A stretch of 64,000 bases of DNA from an uncultured Clostridia bacterium (GCA_947593615.1 CANQDR010000007.1:1-64000); one strand, 5' to 3'; positions 52,325 to 61,727 are shown, counted from the first letter of the stretch. Translations and numbers: made by a program. Notes: a model not told the origin generated them from the sequence alone.

Positions 52325-52924
52325 ATGAGGACTGATTATATTAAACCCTCTGTATATCGTAAAATATACCCGATTATGAATTATGAAAACGCACTTGCGC
52401 TTAGATGTAGTCTTGAAACTGGTATGAGAATTGGTGATGTGCTTGCTCTTGAAAAAAAACAGCTTGACGGGCGCACGGTTACTTATACCGCGCAGAAAAC
52501 GGGGAAGAAAGACAAAAAGATTATTAGTGCCGACCTTGCAAAGCGGCTTAAACAGATTAGCGGCAACAAGTGGATTTTTGAGGGCAGATTTGGTGACAAG
52601 CCGAGATGTAGGCAAACTGTATGGAAAGACGTTAAAAGAGCCGCTAAGCGTTTAAAAATATCTGAGAATGTGGGTTGTCATTCCGCGAGGAAAACTTATG
52701 CTGTATCGGAGTTTCAGGACAAAGGACTGCTGACGGTTCAAAAGGAATTGCAACATGACAGAGCTGATACTACTATGCTGTATGCGTTCAGCAATTTATT
52801 GACCGCTAACGCCGATAATAGCCACTTCTCTGAAAACAATATTGAATTTGCAAATTTTATTATTGAGGGTGTTTTCGAAAGAATTAAACCTTTTTTGGAA
52901 GAAATTCGTCAGAAAATTAAATGA
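52325..52924 (+). CDS. Minimal tyrosine recombinase (integrase), copy 1
   Basis: 199 residues, catalytic domain only. Arg35 (ETGMRIGDVL), a beta-hairpin lysine near 58-65, His119 and Arg122 (CHSARKTY), His144 (LQHDRADTT) and the nucleophile Tyr153 (TMLYAF) are all present. The N-terminal core-binding domain of about 100 residues found in most integrases is missing. It presumably acts on the 22-bp repeat/palindrome at the element ends. RBS weak. Confidence 0.85.
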   Translation: MRTDYIKPSVYRKIYPIMNYENALALRCSLETGMRIGDVLALEKKQLDGRTVTYTAQKTGKKDKKIISADLAKRLKQISGNKWIFEGRFGDKPRCRQTVWKDVKRAAKRLKISENVGCHSARKTYAVSEFQDKGLLTVQKELQHDRADTTMLYAFSNLLTANADNSHFSENNIEFANFIIEGVFERIKPFLEEIRQKIK

Positions 52925-52976
52925 ATTGTTTTAATTTTGGGGCAAATTCCGTGTTTACGGAAAATGCCCCTTTGCG

Positions 52977-53204
52977 TTATTTCTTGCTGTTTGCAACTAT
53001 GGACTGCATACATTCCGCATCAAATCCTCTTATGTAGCAGAATAGCTTGTATGCTTCGTATTCTTTGTGTGTGGGTATTTTATGCCAAATGCTTTTTATC
53101 TTTCTGTAGTTGGAATAGGGGAGCAGTCCGATTGTATCGCCGCCGCCTGTGTTGATGTTATTATCTCTGTTTCTGAGCTTTGCTCTGAGTTCTTCATTTA
53201 ACAT
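52977..53204 (-). CDS. Small element protein, minus strand (copy 1)
   Basis: 75 residues, hydrophilic, no TM. Contains GGGDTIGLLPYSNYRKI and ends IVANSKK. Its start overlaps the 3' end of the next minus-strand ORF by 11 nt, so both are one operon. No family recognised. Confidence 0.5.
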   Translation of the reverse strand: MLNEELRAKLRNRDNNINTGGGDTIGLLPYSNYRKIKSIWHKIPTHKEYEAYKLFCYIRGFDAECMQSIVANSKK

Positions 53205-53538
53205 TGCTGTCTGCTCCTTTGAATTTATTATAGTAGATGTTCATATGCTGTCTTGTTATGAAATATTCTTTTGCGTTGTAGTGCTTTGTCAGCGAGTTGT
53301 AAATGCGCTTTGCTTTGGCTTGGCGGTGACTGAAAAGCTGTTTTTGTGCTTTTGTGAGTAGCGGTTCATTGTGGATTGCTTCAAGCTGTAACAGTTCTAT
53401 GATGAGGAAATCGCACATATCATTGATGATTAACTGCTCTGTTAGGTTTGTGTGTCCGTAGGCGGCAAGGCATTTGCCGAGCTTCTTTGTGTCTTTGTCG
53501 GTGTACATTAGCATATCTCTGTAGTTATAGAGGTACAT
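53194..53538 (-). CDS. Element protein of about 114 residues, minus strand (copy 1)
   Basis: The preferred start is the ATG at 53538 (MYLYNYRDMLMYTDKDTKK), which has AAAGGGGGTG upstream. The track start at 53613 would add a Cys-rich stretch read from an A/C-rich region. Predicted helical and soluble. KAQKQLFSHRQAKAKRIYNSL is basic, possibly nucleic-acid binding. No family recognised. Confidence 0.55.
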   Translation of the reverse strand: MYLYNYRDMLMYTDKDTKKLGKCLAAYGHTNLTEQLIINDMCDFLIIELLQLEAIHNEPLLTKAQKQLFSHRQAKAKRIYNSLTKHYNAKEYFITRQHMNIYYNKFKGADSNVK

Positions 53539-53544
53539 TAAGAA

Positions 53545-53770
53545 CACCCCCTTTCCGCAAGAAAAGCTGGCATTACACAAGAAAACGGGCAAGACGCACA
53601 CAAACCCGAACAAGGGGGAGAAAAAAGAGCGGCGCTCTCAGCCGCCAAAACAGACCAATAAGCACAGTTGTCTGGACAGCGCCAACCACAGGGGACGGGA
53701 GCAGACGAAGAGCCGCCGACAACAAAGCGACAACGTGAACAACAAGAGTAGGGAAGTGCAGACATAGAAA
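53545..53770. other. T-poor, GC-richer strand-asymmetric stretch (copy 1)
   Basis: About 220 nt with very few T on the plus strand, in contrast to the AT-rich surroundings. One plus-strand frame stays open for about 75 codons with a Lys/Asn/Gln/Arg-rich translation but has no start codon. It may be a structural or origin region. Copy 2 is at 57592-57817. Confidence 0.4.
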
Positions 53771-53830
53771 AAACCACCTTTTTTAAAATTTGCCTTTTGG
53801 CAAGTTTACAGGTGATTTTTATGTGCGCTG

Positions 53831-53842
53831 AATTATACAAAA
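53831..53842. promoter_or_regulatory. Internal copy of the att core motif AATTATACAAAA (copy 1)
   Basis: This 12-bp sequence equals the inner part of the 22-bp direct repeat. It lies 620 bp from the right end, and may be an arm-type recombinase site. Copy 2 is at 57878-57889. In AT-rich DNA chance occurrence cannot be excluded. Confidence 0.35.
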
Positions 53843-53869
53843 GATTTATATGTAATTTTTTATACGGGA

Positions 53870-53942
53870 CTGTCAAGGGTGCGAAGCACCGCCGCAGGCG
53901 GCTGAAAAAAGAAAAGATTTTCTTTTTTCTTGCCCTTGACAG
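53870..53942. repeat. Cruciform-forming multi-hairpin structure (copy 1)
   Basis: Outer 10-bp stem CTGTCAAGGG / CCCTTGACAG encloses three further hairpins: GTGC-GAA-GCAC, CCGCC-GCA-GGCGG and AAAAAAGAAAA / TTTTCTTTTTT. The nested four-way layout is typical of single-strand or double-strand origins of rolling-circle replicons. Copy 2 is at 57917-57989. Confidence 0.6.
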
Positions 53943-54045
53943 CTTGTCACAACGTTAGACTGTGAACGGATAATTAAAAGACCAAAAGGCAAATTTTTTT
54001 AAGGGCGGGGGCATTGCTATTGTTTAGCTGTGAATCTGCTTTGTA

Positions 54046-54087
54046 GCTTTTTCGGAGTGCGTGCGCAAGGAACGCGCCCGAAAAAGC
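54046..54087. repeat. Hairpin B of the element (copy 1)
   Basis: 10-bp stem GCTTTTTCGG / CCGAAAAAGC around GCGTGCGCAAGGAACGCGC. It is related in sequence to hairpin A at 50628. Copy 2 is at 58093-58134. Confidence 0.6.
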
Positions 54088-54111
54088 GGTGAAAAACATT
54101 AAACTTTTTTG

Positions 54112-54140
54112 TTGACAAACATTGTTTATTGTAATATTAT
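54112..54140 (+). promoter_or_regulatory. Strong promoter for the element RNA (copy 1)
   Basis: TTGACA and TATTAT are 17 bp apart, with no credible ORF downstream. Copy 2 is at 58159-58187. Confidence 0.7.
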
Positions 54141-54146
54141 AAAAGC

Positions 54147-54450
54147 GTATATTAAAGCAAGCACCCCCATAAAATTGCCCCTTTCTCTCTTCTTTTGGCA
54201 ATTTTTAGGGGAGTGCTTGCGGAATTTTAGTTTACGGTTTCAAATTAACTTTTCTGACATTTTTACTCTGGGGCAGATTGGTGGTGATTAGTACGGAGGT
54301 AGCCGCCGCACCTTAGCATAATGGACTTTCTGCCTATCATACAAAAATTACGTTTTGTAAGCATTTAGTTTTTTGTGAATTCTTGGAGCAAAAAAGTAAA
54401 TGCGGTTAGTTGCGGAAATAAAAAATTGTGGTATTTACCACAACTTTTTT
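54147..54450 (+). ncRNA. Candidate structured element RNA (copy 1)
   Basis: A strong promoter at 54112 predicts a start near 54147. The RNA would open with a long hairpin, GCAAGCACCCCCATAAAATT… (54157-54179) pairing with 54197-54220, and end at a terminator (TTGTGGTA / TACCACAA then TTTTTT, 54426-54450). That gives about 300 nt with no convincing ORF. Possible roles are copy-number control or a regulatory RNA. Copy 2 is at 58194-58497. Confidence 0.45.
54426..54450 (+). terminator. Terminator at the right end of element copy 1
   Basis: 8-bp stem TTGTGGTA / TACCACAA then CTTTTTT, directly before the direct repeat at 54451. Confidence 0.85.
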
Positions 54451-54472
54451 ATTTGGGCAATTATACAAAATG
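54451..54472 (+). repeat. 22-bp direct repeat at the junction of the two copies (attP-like)
   Basis: Identical to the copies at 50404 and 58498. Here both sides are element DNA, so this junction has the sequence expected of the circular form. Confidence 0.9.
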
Positions 54473-55167
54473 CCTGTTTTTGTATTGGTAGGCAGTAAAG
54501 TCCTTATAAATGGCGGCGGCGGTCTGTGTTTATCTGCTTTTCGGGTTATTGCTTTGCTTCGCTTCCAATTAGCATATAATTTTTGTTTTGTTTAGTTGGT
54601 TAGTCGCTTTGCTATTCGATACTGTTTTTTCAAGGCTTCCATTTGATGTTTTGTCTGTCGGTAGCTGTATCGTAGCGTTTCGGAGTGTGCCGCGCGAGTG
54701 GCGCGCCCGAAACGCGGTATATGGAGCGTTTCTGCTTTATCCCGTGGCTTCTGTATCAAGTATATTTTATCCTGTGAGCGTGCGTTCCCCCGATTGTATC
54801 GGGGGCGGAGGGGGTTAAGCTGTATTTTTTATGCCGCCGAGGTATTTATCTGCTTTTTAATTGCTTCCCTCATTTATGTTTGCAATGCCGAGTAAAACAA
54901 AACCGCCACAACTTGGTAGCTTGTGACGGCTCTGTTTAATGAACGTATCCCGTTCGCGTGCAACTTTATTGTAACAGAACCTTTTTTATTTGTCAACATA
55001 TATTTGCTTTTTCTTGTCTGTGCTTTTGTTTGTGCATTTATTGCTTACTCCTTTTTTATTTGCGGCACTTTAAAAGAGGTTCTGTTATCTGCACTCCTTT
55101 GTCACTTTTCGTGTTTTCTGAGGGCTTCTTTATATACTTGATATATAGGACAGTATTCCGTCAGTTT

Positions 55168-56049
55168 ATGGATAAAATTGCTATTTTAAGAAAAGGCAAA
55201 TCTCTTTCGGTGACTGCTGAGGAGTGCAAATATAATTCTCGAATTAAGCTGTACCCCTCAAGCTGTAATGCTGATGAATGGCTTCCTGTTCAACAAATGG
55301 TTTCGACTTCTTTTATCTTTAATCCTGATAATGTGACCTTAGATAAAAAGTCGATTACTCCGAAGATTTTTAAAGGTGATGAAGCATATTCTCCCGACAG
55401 GGAATTGCTTGAGCAACAGAACGCTTTGCGCGCTTTAAGACGTGCAAAGTGTAAACTCTATGACCTTATCAGATGTAATCTTGACTTGCGTTATTTTGTT
55501 ACTCTCACTATATCTTCCGAACACTGCAACAGGGAAAATTACAGTGAGGTAATTAAAAAATTCAGCACTTGGACTGACAACAAAGTAAGGCGCAAAGGCT
55601 TGAAATATGTCGGCGTTGTTGAACGTCACAAGAAAAGTAACGGCTTGCATTTTCATTTGCTGTGCAATAATGCTCTTGATTATGTGCTGAGCGGCACTGT
55701 TAAAGTGCCGAACCATAAAAAACCGATTAAGGTTTCTACTGCCGACCGTTACCATATTCCTGAATCTGACTGGCAGTTCGTGTACAACATTCCGGAATGG
55801 AAGTTTGGTTTTACTACTGCCATTGAAATTATTAATGATGATAAACTGTTGAAATGCTCGCATTATCTGTGTAAATATCTGACTAAGGATTTTGAAAAAA
55901 TCGGCGGCAGATATTATTATAACGGCGGAAAGCTGTTAAGACCTCGTTATGAGTATTCGGTTGTTTCTTTTAATGACGTTGTTGAGGATTACGCTTTCTG
56001 CATTGACGGTACTGATTTGAATTTTAAGGTGATTAACTTTGAGGATTAA
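55168..56049 (+). CDS. HUH rolling-circle replication initiator (copy 2)
   Basis: Identical in sequence to the copy-1 protein at 51121-52002, with HUH motif GLHFHLLC and tyrosines in HYLCKYLTKD. The same start reasoning applies. Confidence 0.82.
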   Translation: MDKIAILRKGKSLSVTAEECKYNSRIKLYPSSCNADEWLPVQQMVSTSFIFNPDNVTLDKKSITPKIFKGDEAYSPDRELLEQQNALRALRRAKCKLYDLIRCNLDLRYFVTLTISSEHCNRENYSEVIKKFSTWTDNKVRRKGLKYVGVVERHKKSNGLHFHLLCNNALDYVLSGTVKVPNHKKPIKVSTADRYHIPESDWQFVYNIPEWKFGFTTAIEIINDDKLLKCSHYLCKYLTKDFEKIGGRYYYNGGKLLRPRYEYSVVSFNDVVEDYAFCIDGTDLNFKVINFED

Positions 56050-56266
56050 TACTAAAACCATTGAAATTTTGGTGTCGGGTTTTGAATGTGAGGACGATTT
56101 ATACTGCGCCGCCATTGGTGCCGCTATGGGATTGCAGACTAAATACCGTTCCTCTCTTGTGCCTGTTATCGTTAAAAACGCTTCTGACGATTTTTTCGGC
56201 AACAGCTATGATATTATATTCAAGTATCACGATTTGTCAGGCAAAGACAAATTAAAGATTAATTAG
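56039..56266 (+). CDS. Small protein overlapping rep (copy 2)
   Basis: Identical to 51992-52219; TTG start inside the rep stop region. Unknown function. Confidence 0.5.
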   Translation: MRINTKTIEILVSGFECEDDLYCAAIGAAMGLQTKYRSSLVPVIVKNASDDFFGNSYDIIFKYHDLSGKDKLKIN

Positions 56267-56371
56267 CACGCGCTTTTTGGCTCGTGCTTTTTTCGCATTA
56301 TTCTGAATTTACTTTTTTAGGATTGTAAATTCACTCTCGTTTGTTTTTCGTTTTTATGATATAATTAAATT

Positions 56372-56971
56372 ATGAGGACTGATTATATTAAACCCTCTGT
56401 ATATCGTAAAATATACCCGATTATGAATTATGAAAACGCACTTGCGCTTAGATGTAGTCTTGAAACTGGTATGAGAATTGGTGATGTGCTTGCTCTTGAA
56501 AAAAAACAGCTTGACGGGCGCACGGTTACTTATACCGCGCAGAAAACGGGGAAGAAAGACAAAAAGATTATTAGTGCCGACCTTGCAAAGCGGCTTAAAC
56601 AGATTAGCGGCAACAAGTGGATTTTTGAGGGCAGATTTGGTGACAAGCCGAGATGTAGGCAAACTGTATGGAAAGACGTTAAAAGAGCCGCTAAGCGTTT
56701 AAAAATATCTGAGAATGTGGGTTGTCATTCCGCGAGGAAAACTTATGCTGTATCGGAGTTTCAGGACAAAGGACTGCTGACGGTTCAAAAGGAATTGCAA
56801 CATGACAGAGCTGATACTACTATGCTGTATGCGTTCAGCAATTTATTGACCGCTAACGCCGATAATAGCCACTTCTCTGAAAACAATATTGAATTTGCAA
56901 ATTTTATTATTGAGGGTGTTTTCGAAAGAATTAAACCTTTTTTGGAAGAAATTCGTCAGAAAATTAAATGA
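56372..56971 (+). CDS. Minimal tyrosine recombinase (copy 2)
   Basis: Identical to 52325-52924, with the same complete catalytic set and the same missing N-terminal domain. Confidence 0.85.
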   Translation: MRTDYIKPSVYRKIYPIMNYENALALRCSLETGMRIGDVLALEKKQLDGRTVTYTAQKTGKKDKKIISADLAKRLKQISGNKWIFEGRFGDKPRCRQTVWKDVKRAAKRLKISENVGCHSARKTYAVSEFQDKGLLTVQKELQHDRADTTMLYAFSNLLTANADNSHFSENNIEFANFIIEGVFERIKPFLEEIRQKIK

Positions 56972-57023
56972 ATTGTTTTAATTTTGGGGCAAATTCCGTG
57001 TTTACGGAAAATGCCCCTTTGCG

Positions 57024-57251
57024 TTATTTCTTGCTGTTTGCAACTATGGACTGCATACATTCCGCATCAAATCCTCTTATGTAGCAGAATAGCTTGTATG
57101 CTTCGTATTCTTTGTGTGTGGGTATTTTATGCCAAATGCTTTTTATCTTTCTGTAGTTGGAATAGGGGAGCAGTCCGATTGTATCGCCGCCGCCTGTGTT
57201 GATGTTATTATCTCTGTTTCTGAGCTTTGCTCTGAGTTCTTCATTTAACAT
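57024..57251 (-). CDS. Small element protein, minus strand (copy 2)
   Basis: Identical to 52977-53204. Unknown. Confidence 0.5.
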   Translation of the reverse strand: MLNEELRAKLRNRDNNINTGGGDTIGLLPYSNYRKIKSIWHKIPTHKEYEAYKLFCYIRGFDAECMQSIVANSKK

Positions 57252-57585
57252 TGCTGTCTGCTCCTTTGAATTTATTATAGTAGATGTTCATATGCTGTCT
57301 TGTTATGAAATATTCTTTTGCGTTGTAGTGCTTTGTCAGCGAGTTGTAAATGCGCTTTGCTTTGGCTTGGCGGTGACTGAAAAGCTGTTTTTGTGCTTTT
57401 GTGAGTAGCGGTTCATTGTGGATTGCTTCAAGCTGTAACAGTTCTATGATGAGGAAATCGCACATATCATTGATGATTAACTGCTCTGTTAGGTTTGTGT
57501 GTCCGTAGGCGGCAAGGCATTTGCCGAGCTTCTTTGTGTCTTTGTCGGTGTACATTAGCATATCTCTGTAGTTATAGAGGTACAT
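57241..57585 (-). CDS. Element protein of about 114 residues, minus strand (copy 2)
   Basis: Identical to 53194-53538. Unknown. Confidence 0.55.
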   Translation of the reverse strand: MYLYNYRDMLMYTDKDTKKLGKCLAAYGHTNLTEQLIINDMCDFLIIELLQLEAIHNEPLLTKAQKQLFSHRQAKAKRIYNSLTKHYNAKEYFITRQHMNIYYNKFKGADSNVK

Positions 57586-57916
57586 TAAGAACACCCCCTT
57601 TCCGCAAGAAAAGCTGGCATTACACAAGAAAACGGGCAAGACGCACACAAACCCGAACAAGGGGGAGAAAAAAGAGCGGCGCTCTCAGCCGCCAAAACAG
57701 ACCAATAAGCACAGTTGTCTGGACAGCGCCAACCACAGGGGACGGGAGCAGACGAAGAGCCGCCGACAACAAAGCGACAACGTGAACAACAAGAGTAGGG
57801 AAGTGCAGACATAGAAAAAACCACCTTTTTTAAAATTTGCCTTTTGGCAAGTTTACAGGTGATTTTTATGTGCGCTGAATTATACAAAAGATTTATATGT
57901 AATTTTTTATACGGGA

Positions 57917-57989
57917 CTGTCAAGGGTGCGAAGCACCGCCGCAGGCGGCTGAAAAAAGAAAAGATTTTCTTTTTTCTTGCCCTTGACAG
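57917..57989. repeat. Cruciform-forming multi-hairpin structure (copy 2)
   Basis: Same structure as 53870-53942. In the tandem array the two candidate origins are exactly one unit length apart. Confidence 0.6.
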
Positions 57990-58193
57990 CTTGTCACAAC
58001 GTTAGACTGTGAACGGATAATTAAAAGACCAAAAGGCAAATTTTTTTAAGGGCGGGGGCATTGCTATTGTTTAGCTGTGAATCTGCTTTGTAGCTTTTTC
58101 GGAGTGCGTGCGCAAGGAACGCGCCCGAAAAAGCGGTGAAAAACATTAAACTTTTTTGTTGACAAACATTGTTTATTGTAATATTATAAAAGC

Positions 58194-58497
58194 GTATATT
58201 AAAGCAAGCACCCCCATAAAATTGCCCCTTTCTCTCTTCTTTTGGCAATTTTTAGGGGAGTGCTTGCGGAATTTTAGTTTACGGTTTCAAATTAACTTTT
58301 CTGACATTTTTACTCTGGGGCAGATTGGTGGTGATTAGTACGGAGGTAGCCGCCGCACCTTAGCATAATGGACTTTCTGCCTATCATACAAAAATTACGT
58401 TTTGTAAGCATTTAGTTTTTTGTGAATTCTTGGAGCAAAAAAGTAAATGCGGTTAGTTGCGGAAATAAAAAATTGTGGTATTTACCACAACTTTTTT
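58194..58497 (+). ncRNA. Candidate structured element RNA (copy 2)
   Basis: Second copy of the unit at 54147-54450, with its promoter at 58159-58187 and its terminator at 58473-58497 next to the right end. Confidence 0.45.
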
Positions 58498-58519
58498 ATT
58501 TGGGCAATTATACAAAATG
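58498..58519 (+). repeat. 22-bp direct repeat, right end of element (attR-like)
   Basis: Third copy. Only here does the repeat run into a perfect palindrome: CAATTATACAAAAT, GAAT, then ATTTTGTATAATTG (58505-58536). This suggests the uninterrupted host target was a symmetric recombinase-type site. Confidence 0.88.
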
Positions 58520-58614
58520 AATATTTTGTATAATTGAGGGCAGGGGGGTAATATTAATATAGCATTTAAATATATCAATATAATAATTCACAATAAATTC
58601 GTTAACAAACATAT

Positions 58615-59058
58615 TCATGAATTATTACAGTAATCACCAGTAATTTCAATAGTATTGCCGTCAGGGTCTTTTAAACAAAAATAATAATACGGAATTCCTG
58701 CATTAATATATTTTATTTCCGTAATATCAGAACCAATTTTTAAATTATTAATTCTTTCATACTCGGAATTTAAATTATCTGAGTAAAGATTAATTACAGT
58801 TTTTCCTGAGTTTCCAGCGTTAGCAATACTGACAGTATCGTCGTAAATTTTATCATATTTTCCGTCAGTGATAACTTTGTCAGAATTCAGACTGTCGAAC
58901 AATCCGTTTAGAATTGCAAGCTCCATTTCATTTATCTGAAAAATTGCAAACCTATTCATATTTATTGCAACTGTATCACGTTCCAACAAATTTTTGTAAA
59001 ATTCTACTGAAGCATCAAAGTCTTTTACAATCAAGTATGTCATAGCCTTATTTATCAT
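58615..59058 (-). CDS. VOC superfamily (glyoxalase/bleomycin-resistance-like) protein
   Basis: 147 residues, the usual single-chain VOC length with two beta-alpha-beta-beta-beta modules. It begins TYLIVKDFDASVEFYKNLL and ends with FCLKDPDGNTIEITG, the typical metal-site Glu region. VOC proteins are metal-dependent lyases, dioxygenases or antibiotic-binding proteins; this one's substrate is unknown. The DinB-like gene lies 36 bp upstream on the same strand, so the two may be co-transcribed. Confidence 0.82.
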   Translation of the reverse strand: MINKAMTYLIVKDFDASVEFYKNLLERDTVAINMNRFAIFQINEMELAILNGLFDSLNSDKVITDGKYDKIYDDTVSIANAGNSGKTVINLYSDNLNSEYERINNLKIGSDITEIKYINAGIPYYYFCLKDPDGNTIEITGDYCNNS

Positions 59059-59094
59059 AATACACCTGCTTTCCTAATTTCGACTGTTTTAAAA

Positions 59095-59628
59095 TCAGAA
59101 AAATTTTGAATAATTAGCGTCCATAGGCATTGGATTTTCCAACCCGAGAACTCTGGGCCACATTCCTGTGTCGTCAATAATAAATCCCATAATCATACCC
59201 ATATGTGTATGCAGATGCCTGAATTGTGCTAAAATCAGTGTAAATCTTGAATACTCACAGTTTTCGGGATATTCTGATAATTCTTTGTCATTTAACGATG
59301 ATAAATAGTTCTTTATTTTATCGCTGATCTGATTATAATAATTTGTAATTTCTAAATTAGTTAATGTTTTCTCGGTAATAACATCAAGATTGTTTAAGTC
59401 CTTTATGTGAAATTCAGGTTCTGCGTAGTTTATATCCCTTGGATTAATAAACCACAAATCCAAAGAATGCAGCATATGATATATGTGTTTCCATAATGGC
59501 ATTTCACAATATAGTTTGTTCCAAAGTTCGTCAGGAACACAGTCTATAACATTCTTTACTTCCCAAAGCGCTCTGACAGTTTGGTCGTATATAATACTTA
59601 CTTGTGAATTGTGTGAATATTGTCCCAT
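59095..59628 (-). CDS. DinB-like four-helix protein
   Basis: 177 residues from the ATG at 59628, which has GGTGATTG upstream. The track start at 59712 would read through the gdhA terminator hairpin. Predicted all-helical, with spaced histidines (WKHIYHMLHSLDLWF and FRHLHTHMGMIMG) as in DinB/YfiT putative metalloenzymes. Function unknown; some relatives are thiol-dependent transferases. Confidence 0.7.
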   Translation of the reverse strand: MGQYSHNSQVSIIYDQTVRALWEVKNVIDCVPDELWNKLYCEMPLWKHIYHMLHSLDLWFINPRDINYAEPEFHIKDLNNLDVITEKTLTNLEITNYYNQISDKIKNYLSSLNDKELSEYPENCEYSRFTLILAQFRHLHTHMGMIMGFIIDDTGMWPRVLGLENPMPMDANYSKFF

Positions 59629-59647
59629 AGCAATCACCATATATATT

Positions 59648-59688
59648 ATAAAAAATCCGCCTGAATAATTCAAGCGGATTTTTTTATA
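59648..59688 (-). terminator. Terminator of gdhA
   Basis: Stem AAAATCCGC(C/T)TGAAT with its complement, including ATTCAAGCGGATTTT, between gdhA and the DinB-like gene on the minus strand. Confidence 0.8.
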
Positions 59689-59705
59689 TTTATAATTTTG
59701 TTTTA

Positions 59706-61385
<1,680 letters not shown>

Positions 61386-61426
61386 TTGCAAACGCACATA
61401 TTAACATGTTATAATAATGTTAATAT
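61386..61426 (+). promoter_or_regulatory. Promoter with overlapping palindrome for the XRE gene
   Basis: TTGCAA and TATAAT are 18 bp apart. A perfect inverted repeat (ATATTAACAT / ATGTTAATAT, 61398-61407 and 61417-61426) encloses the -10 element. It is a good candidate operator for autoregulation by the XRE protein. Confidence 0.6.
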
Positions 61427-61455
61427 ACTAATAGTAATATTTCAGAGGTGTTAAT

Positions 61456-61665
61456 ATGGATTACTATAAGCGTCTTAGGCAATTAAGAATTGAGAACGGT
61501 TATACGCAACAGCAGATTGCTTTTATATTACATACTCGTCAAGAGCAGTACAGTAAATATGAAAGCGGAAAACGCGAGTTACCTATAAGACATTTAATTA
61601 CGCTTTGCTGTCTTTATAAGATTTCAAGCGATTATATTCTTGGTATAGAAAAATTTGTCAGTTAA
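61456..61665 (+). CDS. Small XRE-family transcriptional regulator
   Basis: 69-residue protein that is just an HTH_3 domain: LRQLRIENGYTQQQIAFILH with recognition helix TRQEQYSKYESGKREL. The C-terminal helices LITLCCLYKISSDYILG complete the fold. AGAGGTG precedes the ATG. The palindrome over its own promoter suggests autorepression; other targets unknown. Confidence 0.88.
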   Translation: MDYYKRLRQLRIENGYTQQQIAFILHTRQEQYSKYESGKRELPIRHLITLCCLYKISSDYILGIEKFVS

Positions 61666-61727
61666 CCTCTTCCCTGTTTTATAGTTTTTAAAATCAGATG
61701 GCTACTGGGTTATTTCTTTTATACAAC

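Larger units (their letters stand above)
50426..54472. mobile_element. Integrated rolling-circle-type element, copy 1 (4,047 bp)
   Basis: Unit of exactly 4,047 bp followed immediately by a second copy; every ORF of the track recurs at +4047 with identical protein sequence. Each unit is bounded by the 22-bp direct repeat. It encodes an HUH replication initiator, a small overlapping ORF, a minimal tyrosine recombinase and two small minus-strand proteins. It also has several large hairpins and a candidate structured RNA. There is no recognisable capsid, secretion (Zot-like) or relaxase gene beyond Rep. I infer an integrative plasmid or phage satellite. Tandem copies can be real or an assembly effect. 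Confidence 0.85.
54473..58519. mobile_element. Integrated rolling-circle-type element, copy 2 (4,047 bp)
   Basis: Second unit, apparently identical to copy 1: all track ORFs are repeated at +4047 with the same proteins, and the sections compared by eye match base for base. It ends at the third 22-bp repeat, beyond which host sequence resumes. The absence of divergence means a very recent duplication, ongoing exchange, or an assembly concatemer. Confidence 0.85.

Noticed and set aside
53448-53876. Plus ORF of 96 residues and minus ORF of 112 residues over the T-poor stretch
   Set aside because: Both arise from the biased composition; translations are low-complexity with no RBS.
53974-54201. 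75-residue minus ORF over the element RNA promoter
   Set aside because: Its sequence is the complement of hairpin and promoter DNA and has no translation signals.
50404-58519. CRISPR array or ordinary transposon
   Set aside because: Repeats are three copies 4 kb apart, not short-spaced; there is no cas gene or DDE transposase. The recombinase is a tyrosine type and the ends are direct repeats.
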